Shown in pieces: positions 57,025-64,000 of a stretch of 64,000 nt of DNA (positions are counted from its first letter, which is position 1; each line of letters begins with the position of its first letter). Source of the DNA: Udeniomyces pyricola (Eukaryota > Basidiomycota > Tremellomycetes > Cystofilobasidiales > Mrakiaceae); contig BCIK01000009.1 in the NCBI GenBank assembly GCA_039545295.1, forward strand, positions 186,001 to 250,000. The letters are read 5' to 3'. The notes beneath the pieces are model-generated. The model saw only the letters and a program-made list of their open reading frames with translations, was not told where the DNA came from and did not search any database. The position numbers and the translations under genes are program-made.

Positions 57025-60000
57025 TCAAACGGTTGAACACACTCGGAAGAGTTCCTTCAACTCGACCGAACTCGTCGCGAACTCATGGGCCCAGAAGCCC
57101 GGTTGTTTAAGCATCTGGATGAACGTGACGAGCAAGCCCCACGGATGGGGGCGCGCGACGACGACGCGCTCGAGGAGGACGCGCGCGATGATTTCCGGCA
57201 GCTTCGTCGACTTGTCTTGGGGCGAACAGGCGTTGAAGAGATGGATGAGGAGGTGGGAGAAGAACCAAGTGTGGGAGTTTGGGTAGCGAAGTTGGTTTGC
57301 GACCGAGGAGATGAGGAGATATTGACCTGGGAGGAGGGAACGAAATAGCACAGAGAAAAAAAAAAGGAAGTAGAGGTAGAGAGAAAGAATAGGGGTTTCC
57401 ACGTCAGTCTTTCAGAGTTCCACCTGATGGCAATCACGATAGCTCAAAGAAGAAGAAGAAGAAGAAAGACACGAGAAGGAGGTACGAGGAAGAGAAGCTT
57501 ACCTTCAGGGTCCGGATCGGCCGCCAGCAGTTCAAACAGCTTGATGATCGGCGCGGCTGGGTCAAACTCAAAGTTGGCGAGACCCTCTGCGTTGGTCGTG
57601 ACCGAAACGGCGAACGCTCCCGCATAGAGGACGACGGCGTTGAGGAACGGAAGGTTGTACCGAACGGAAGGCGCGGCACCCTCGCCGTTGCTGGAGAGGA
57701 CCGCGATCCTCGCTCGCAGCGCAGGGAGCAGCGCTGGAAGGGATCTTTCCGAGTAAACGCAATCCTCAAGGGCGGCTCGAAGGTCACGCGATTGGAGGAT
57801 GGTGGTGTAATCGGAGAGAATGGTCGGAACGCGATGCTTGTCGAGGTCGCCATCGACAAAGTCGTAAGTGAAGGGATCGGGGAGAGAGTGAGAATGGGGG
57901 AAGGCAGCGAGAATGACGTTTCGGAACTGGGCGCAATGGGGTGGAATTGCATCGACGAGGGAGTGATGGTACTCGGCAAGGAAATCCGGGAAATCGTGAA
58001 GGAGGGCGAGAAGGATTCGCATCGTTCCCTTGTAGAGCACTCGAGAAGCCTCGGACATCTTGGGCGCACTGAGGAATGGCGAGAGGAACTTGAACAGGGC
58101 AAGGAGAAGGTTGTGATACTCGGGCCAGGACTGATTGAAAAAAGGGAAAGAGCGAAAAAGATCAGATACGCAAAAGTGAGTACCATGCTGCCCATGATTA
58201 GGGCGAAAGGGGTTTGTAAGGAAGCACGACCCACCTTTTCTTTGTCGGCTTGCAGAAGCTTGGGCATGAAGAGCCGGTGCGAGATGAGCGACATCCAGGA
58301 AAAGGCGAATCCGGGAAGAAGGGAGGGCTGAAGCATGCTCAAAGTGTTGCTGCTGTTGATTGACAATAACGAAAGGGAAATACGTTTGGGTAGAAGAAAA
58401 GCGAAAAAAAATGGCAATTAGGAACACACCGACTACCAACCTAATCACGCGGAAAGCACCTCGACCTTAGCCAAACACGTACCTGAAAGCTCTGAGACAG
58501 CCAATATAAGCCGAGTGGATGCTCGGCTCGATGGAATGCAGGTCGTTGAGGATGCTGGAGAAGAACCTAAAGAACGGTCTCTGATCGAATTGATGTCCAA
58601 ACTCCTCATGCGACTGGACGAGGACAAGAACGACGATGGAGAGTATCTTGTTGAGGTATCGAATCTTGGACTCGTCGACTTCGGCCCCCTTGGGATCGCC
58701 GTAGTTCTTCAGGAGGAGGATAAAGATCTTAGAGAGCGCGTCCATAGGAATGAGGGCGGCAACGGCATCGGCCTCCTTGAGCTTGTTGAAACCCTCGACT
58801 GAGACTTCAGCGCAAACTCGGAAGAACAGGAAGGTAACTTCCTCGCCCTTGAGGATCCCTTGGGCTTGAAGGTTGGTGACGACGCTGACAAACGCCTGCT
58901 CGGCCGAGGGAGACTGCTGGAACATGCGGACCCACTCCAAGAAGTAAAACGTGAGACGCTCCCGGAGATTAACCTGATTCTCTTGCTGTTGCTGTTGGTG
59001 ACTGGGCTGAGGAGCGCCTACGAGATCATCAAGCAGGCGGAGAGCACTGTCATCATGATGTTCGACACATTTGTTCGCACGAGAGACCAGCAAGGATTAG
59101 GAACAAGATAGAGAGAATGCGAGAAAAAAAGCAGTCAGCAAACAACCGCAAAGACGCAGGCAGTCCTCGGACGGAACGTGACCCGAGCCACTTACGTCTC
59201 GGTCGCCTTGCCAACCTGGGCAGCCCTTCCAAGCGCCTCAATCGAGTGACCAAGCTGAGTGCGAGAGACCGAAGGCGGGTCCTGAAGCAAGCACTCTCGC
59301 ACAAAGCTCGCAGTGAAATTGATGGTGCTAACTCGGAAGTCGCGAAGGATCGAGACGGCAAGCTGAGAGTCCTGCTCGACAATGTTAATGAGCCCGGCTC
59401 GGACGAGAGCGACAGTGACAGGAACGTTGAACTTGCGCTGCAACGGGGATGGAACCAGGAAGCGAAAGAGTCAGGAAAGGTCAAGTCAGTCTTTTGATAC
59501 ACATACACGTACAGGCGAACAGGCGGAACGAATGGATAGGGGTACGAACCTCGTCCTCGGCGTAGATGAGCCAGGTAGTGACTTCCTTCTGGACCTTGGA
59601 GAAGAGTTCGCACAAGCGTTGCAGGATGATGACGTAGACTTCGCGTCCCAGCGGCGATTCACTCTTGTAGAGGTGCTGGACGATCTTTTGCGAGAACGAG
59701 AGCGCCGTTTCGTCGCGGTTGAACGACTGGGCTGCGAGGATGGGAATCTGACGGATCGCGACTCGGACATCGTGCGCAGGGGGAAGGGCTGAAAAGCTCG
59801 GAGCATTGGACGCAGCAAAGAGCCGCTCGAGTTCTGACAAGATGACGGCAAACTTGGCAATGGCTTGATCACTACTGAGAACGTTGGACGACGAAGTCGG
59901 AGAGGGACCAACGTCGTGAGTGGTTTCGCTGACGGGGGAGGCCGTTCGGTACGAACCAGAAACGGCTCGGACCGCCCGGTCGACGACACCGGTTCGGGAT

Positions 60001-63000
60001 CGACCGTCGACGGCTATAGAAGCAAAGCAGGTAAGCGACAAGGTCAGTCATCTTGATTCTTGAGGGTCATACAAGCTTAGTCAATATTGAAAGATGACGC
60101 GACAAAAACGTACAGGGAGTCGCACTGGGACCAACGCTCTGGCTGTGCTTCGGCTTGCCAAACTCTTCATACACTTCGAGCTGCTGCGCTTGGAGGCCAT
60201 TGGGTCGGATGCGAAGCAAGTCCGGAAGGACACTCATGTTGATGGACGTTTGAGTGCCGTCCCAGAAGGGCTGCGTCGATCGCTATGAGAGCAGACGCAA
60301 GAAAAAAAAAAGAAAAAGGTTGATGAGTCAGGTGATTCGTCAGAGCAAAACTCGCATTAGCAGATACGGAGCGTAAAGCTCACCTCTCGATGTCGACGTC
60401 GGAGAACGAAAGCGGCGTTGAGGGTCTCGTCAATGTCAAAGATGGCCTTATCTTGAGCAGCTTTCTTGATGACGGAGCATGCGAGATCCAAGTTGCTGGC
60501 AACGACGGCGAGGACCGATTCGGACGAGATGGTGGTCTACAAGGAGTATCAGGGAAGCACAGTAAGACTCCGCCAGCAATCTTGACATCCAGTAAGAACA
60601 TACCAAAGGATGTCAGGTACTCACGTCACTGAAGCCGTTCTGCCTCAACAGGGCCTGAACGTTGGTCGTAATGCTCGTTCGCAGAGGCTCCTTGCACGTG
60701 ACGGTGGCGAGGTTACCGGCAAGATTCTGAACCATAAGATGAGCCGCCTTGCGCATACGGTCTTCTCCCCCTTCCGTCGCAAAGTCCTTGGTGATGAGGT
60801 CCCGGGAAGCAATACCGGCAATCGTGACAGAGCGCTCGACGACAGGGACGACAATCTCGCGGATCGCCCGCTCGACGGCGACGTGAACGATGCGTTTGAG
60901 CGTGGTGTTGGTGTTGAAAGGGATAGCATCAGGAAGGAAAACGAGGTAATGCGGCAACTCGGCAATCAGCTCATCAACCTTGCGGTTAAGAGCGGCCTGG
61001 GCGGCAGCCGCGGCAGCTTCGCTTTGGTAGAGCTGCATGGTCGACATGCGTTGCGTTGACTCGGTTCCGGCGGCGGCGTAGCTCTGACCCATCGAGAGAC
61101 GCTCGAGATCCTGACTGAGTGTCGGTACCGGCGGAACAACGGGCTCCTCGACCGGTCGGTTTCGGATGATAGTGGTGGGTGTGATGGTAGCGAGATCGAT
61201 GCTCAGGCTCTTGCACAGGACCTCGATTTCAAACTTGAGATTGAGCTTGAGTTCAGCGTTCTGGTAGAGCTCGACGAGCAGCCGGATGACCGCCATCAGC
61301 CAAGGGCTTGGTGGATGGAAGACCTTTGAGCGAGAGCACTGCTCGAGAACTTTGCAAACAAACGGAATGGCAACAATGAGTCGCTTGGCATCGTACCCCT
61401 CAATGAGGAGGTCCTTGAGCGAGAGGTTCTTGTGTTTGATTGGCTTATCGCGCGCGAGGGTGAGTCGACCGAGCCAGGAGCCGAGGTTCTTGAGCGTCGC
61501 GCGGTCGGGTGCCTGCGAAACAGTTTTGTCGGAGTTGAGGAGAGTGTGAATGTTGGCAAACGTCTCAAAGAGGATGTGCTTTTCGAGTGGGGCACGGCCC
61601 AGAGCCTCGATAAACTGCATGTAAAGCGGGTGGTTGTTGGGCTCAACCGAGACTCGCGTCGTGATGAAGTAGTGGGCAAACCAGCGCGAGTGCTTAAGCG
61701 AGAACGCGTCGTTCATCTCTTGAGTCTTGGCCTCAAAGTTGCTCGGCGCAAGGTTGTTGACGATGAAGAGGATCTTGTCGGACGTGTCCTCGTCGGGCTC
61801 CTCCAGCGGCTCGGCCGAAAGGTCGAACGAGTCGAGTCGAAGCGCTTTGAAAGCGGGCGATTGAGGCACTTCCTCCACACCGTCGCGTCCACCGTTGAGC
61901 TCGGCGTCGCGGTCGGCGAGTGTCGTTCGAACGAATTCGACAAGGTGGGGGTGACTTTCATGCAGATGAGGGATGGACAGGATGGCGTTGCACACCTCTG
62001 GGAACTCTCCAAGTCGAGCCTGGAACGCCTGAAGAGCAATGATACCAAAGTTGAAGTTGGACGTCGCCGATTCGGGTGGGGACTTGAGGGCGTCGATGAC
62101 GAACCGGATGGCGACAGTGAGGGCGACGTTCTCGACGAGTCGGCGAAGAATGAGCGAGCCAAAGAGCTTGCCGGTAAGAGCAAGCTCTCGCGGAGGGTAG
62201 GTGTGGAAGAATTTGTACTCATCAAAGAGAGTGTAGAGCATGCAGGCGTAGATCTCCTGGCGCTTCGGGTCGGCCGAGTCGCGCCAAGTGGCAAGGTAGC
62301 TGACGACGGTGTCGACGGGAATACTCTCGCCATCGTGATACATCTTGTGGTAGATATCGTCGACTTCGGCCTCGGCATCTTCGGAAAAGTTGATGGCGAC
62401 AAAGGAGGGGTCGTCCTCGGATCGAGGGATAAGGTTCATCAAGCGAGGGTGAAGCTGGAAACAGAGGATGCGTACATCGGCACAGTTGGCCTCGTCTCCT
62501 TGTAGATTGGCTCGACCAAGAGCCCGTAGGTAAAGTGAGATAGTAGGAGGAGAGAGCGCGACCGTCTGCGGCTCGCCGTCGACCTCTTGACGCTCGAGCT
62601 CCGACGCCACCTTGACGCGAACAAAGTTAAGGATTGCAGCAACGAAATCGGCGCCGTGGAGGTTGATGGCATCGACGACCCACTGTCATGATCAAGTCAG
62701 AAGAGGGTGGCGAAGTAGAAGGAATAAGAGACTCAATCAGCACATGGCCAAGCAAAGAGGCCAATGCGGCCACGTTCTGCGTTTCGAGCAGACGATCGAC
62801 ACACTTTTTCGAGATCAATGATCTCCCTCTTAGAAGCCAGAGAGGCAACGTCAAGGGCTAACTCGAACGGTCGAAGGTTCAAAAGAGTATCAAGAGCCTA
62901 AGAGAGAAAACGATGACACGCAACGGGGAGATCAGCAGCGGTCCCGAACTGTGTCAAGAGTGGTCAGAGAGTGAAGAATAGCAACCAACTTGAACGATCT

Positions 63001-64000
63001 GAGCAATGTCAATGATAGAGTTGAGGCTCATCTGAGACGCGCTGTATAGTCGGAGCAGGTATTCAACGAGGAGACTTGGCTCGAGCTGCCAAAGGCGAAG
63101 GAAGACGACCGAATTGCCAGAGTAGTTTTGATAGAACAGATCGAGCAGACGAGAGATGAGGTCCGCGTGAGACGCTGGCCAAGGTTTCTGTTTAAACCAA
63201 GCGGGCAAACATGATCCAGTCAGCGTACGTCGGGAGACATTCAAGATGGAGGGTCTACCTTGACAAAGATCAGTCACTTACCGGTTGCTGGACAAGCCCC
63301 AGGAAAACGAGTTCGACGCTGGCCTTGATGCCCTTCTCGAGGATCTCTTTGCACTTTTCCCTGATACCGGCATCCTCGCTCGTGGCGCCCCTCGCACAGA
63401 TCTCAAAGACCTCAGCGCAGTTCCAGGTGCTTCCAACGAGACCGGCGGGAGCCTCATGCACGTCGTCGATCGAGATGACCTTCTTCAGGGATCCAAAGGA
63501 AGAGAAGTTGAAGCTTTCGGCTGGAAGCCCGAGGAGTCGGTCGATAAGGACAAGCTGGGGTAGCTGGTTTGTCCACGTAGTGGAGAGAAGACCGGAGATC
63601 GGAGGGTGAGGCGACTGAGCCGGATCGACAAGAAGGGCAAGGAGAATCGGGAAGCTAAGAGGAGAGAGAAGGAGGAGTGGGTTGTCGGACTTGTCGAACG
63701 ACTGAACAAGATCCGACCATCGAACGGACCCGCGATCCTGAAAGACGAAACAGCGACGTTGTGCAGCGCGTCAGTCTGGTAACATGTAGCAGAGCGATAG
63801 CTCGGATCGCGTAAGAGAAAGAGAACAACCAAGCTTACAAAGCTAGCGAGAGCTCGAATCAATGCATGCCCATCCACGTTGCCTCGGCCATCCACGACCG
63901 CCGACAAAATGGCCCTGACAAGATCGGCCGTCTTCTCCTCGAGTGCGGCCTCGCCATCGACAAAGCCCCATCGTTCGAGCACAACCCTGATAGCTCCCAA
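57025..64000 (-). CDS. NOT1: CCR4-NOT scaffold Not1/CNOT1, 5' end outside window
   Basis: Not1 is the scaffold of the CCR4-NOT deadenylase complex. The gene runs off the right edge: the frame is open at 64000 (GAIRVVLERWGFVDGEAALE), so the N-terminus is missing. The order matches CNOT1. HEAT-repeat N-terminal part (PWPASHADLISRLLDLFYQN, LLVEYLLRLYSASQMSLNSI). MIF4G domain that binds Caf1 (KILFIVNNLAPSNFEAKTQE, HYFITTRVSVEPNNHPLYMQ). CNOT9-binding domain of DUF3819 type (RIVHVAVERAIREIVVPVVE, AAHLMVQNLAGNLATVTCKE). C-terminal NOT module (AFSWMSLISHRLFMPKLLQA, NLLLALFKFLSPFLSAPKMS, PHCAQFRNVILAAFPHSHSL, ARVLLERVVVARPHPWGLLV), ending ATSSVELKELFRVCSTV. The stop is at 57025-57027. A Gln/Ala-rich linker lies near 61010-61090. 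A 357-codon open frame on the opposite strand (61432-62505) is an antisense shadow. Confidence 0.95.

Noticed and set aside
57434..58417. 327-codon minus-strand frame
   Set aside because: It overlaps the real NOT1 frame (57444-58448), which has the conserved NOT-domain sequence; this is a shifted-frame shadow.
61432..62505. 357-codon open frame on the + strand
   Set aside because: It is antisense to the conserved NOT1 MIF4G region; the minus-strand protein matches CNOT1 and explains the openness.
1..64000. Transposons, CRISPR arrays, prophage or listed-agent genes
   Set aside because: No transposase, reverse transcriptase, terminal repeats, repeat-spacer arrays or viral genes could be recognised by eye.

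Overview
This 64 kb window is nuclear DNA of a fungus, most likely a basidiomycete yeast or filamentous basidiomycete. The genes are intron-dense (13 exons in a 1.5 kb coding sequence, many more in glutamate synthase and SMC4). Introns are mostly 50-250 nt with GT(A/G)(A/C)GT donors, and several exons are only 8-14 nt long. A Hook-family dynein adaptor, a Swi5-like protein and an NADH-type glutamate synthase with GltB and GltD halves in one chain all fit. I could not resolve the class or genus. No mobile element, CRISPR array, viral gene, tRNA or rRNA was recognised.

Layout on the + strand axis: Hook-like coiled-coil protein (156-2872, -); ATG8 (3685-5340, -); doubtful small ORF (6237-6676, -); GET5-like UBL protein (7711-9207, +); GABA transaminase UGA1 (10002-13788, +); a 2.6 kb gene-poor stretch with an extreme homopolymer block; Swi5-like protein (16352-16798, -); RPS9 (17164-18615, -) head-to-head with RPL21 (19682-20666, +); acidic D/E-rich protein (22443-22947, -); LSM5 (24487-25577, +); an unrecognised 1,337-residue Ser-rich protein with four related K-L/I-x-x-x-(L/F)-G motifs (26336-30578, -); condensin SMC4 (31588-39120, -); ankyrin-repeat protein (39550-40655, +); NIF3-like protein (41320-43220, -); glutamate synthase GLT1 (44192-55521, +); NOT1, scaffold of CCR4-NOT (57025 to beyond 64000, -, 5' end outside the window).

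Most genes are housekeeping: translation (RPS9, RPL21), mRNA splicing and decay (LSM5, NOT1), chromosome condensation and recombination (SMC4, Swi5), autophagy (ATG8), tail-anchored protein targeting (GET5) and transport (Hook). Two enzymes meet at glutamate: GABA transaminase makes it from GABA and 2-oxoglutarate, and GOGAT makes it from glutamine and 2-oxoglutarate. There is no operon logic; gene pairs are simply convergent or divergent.

The most interesting observations are the repeated in-frame microexons (ATG8, UGA1, NIF3, GLT1), one of them followed by a GC-AG intron; the four-motif protein with no recognised domain; the shared RPS9/RPL21 promoter; splice acceptors preceded by A-tracts; and homopolymer blocks whose N calls point to sequence uncertainty. 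Splice models come from reading frames and family conservation by eye; no transcript data were available.
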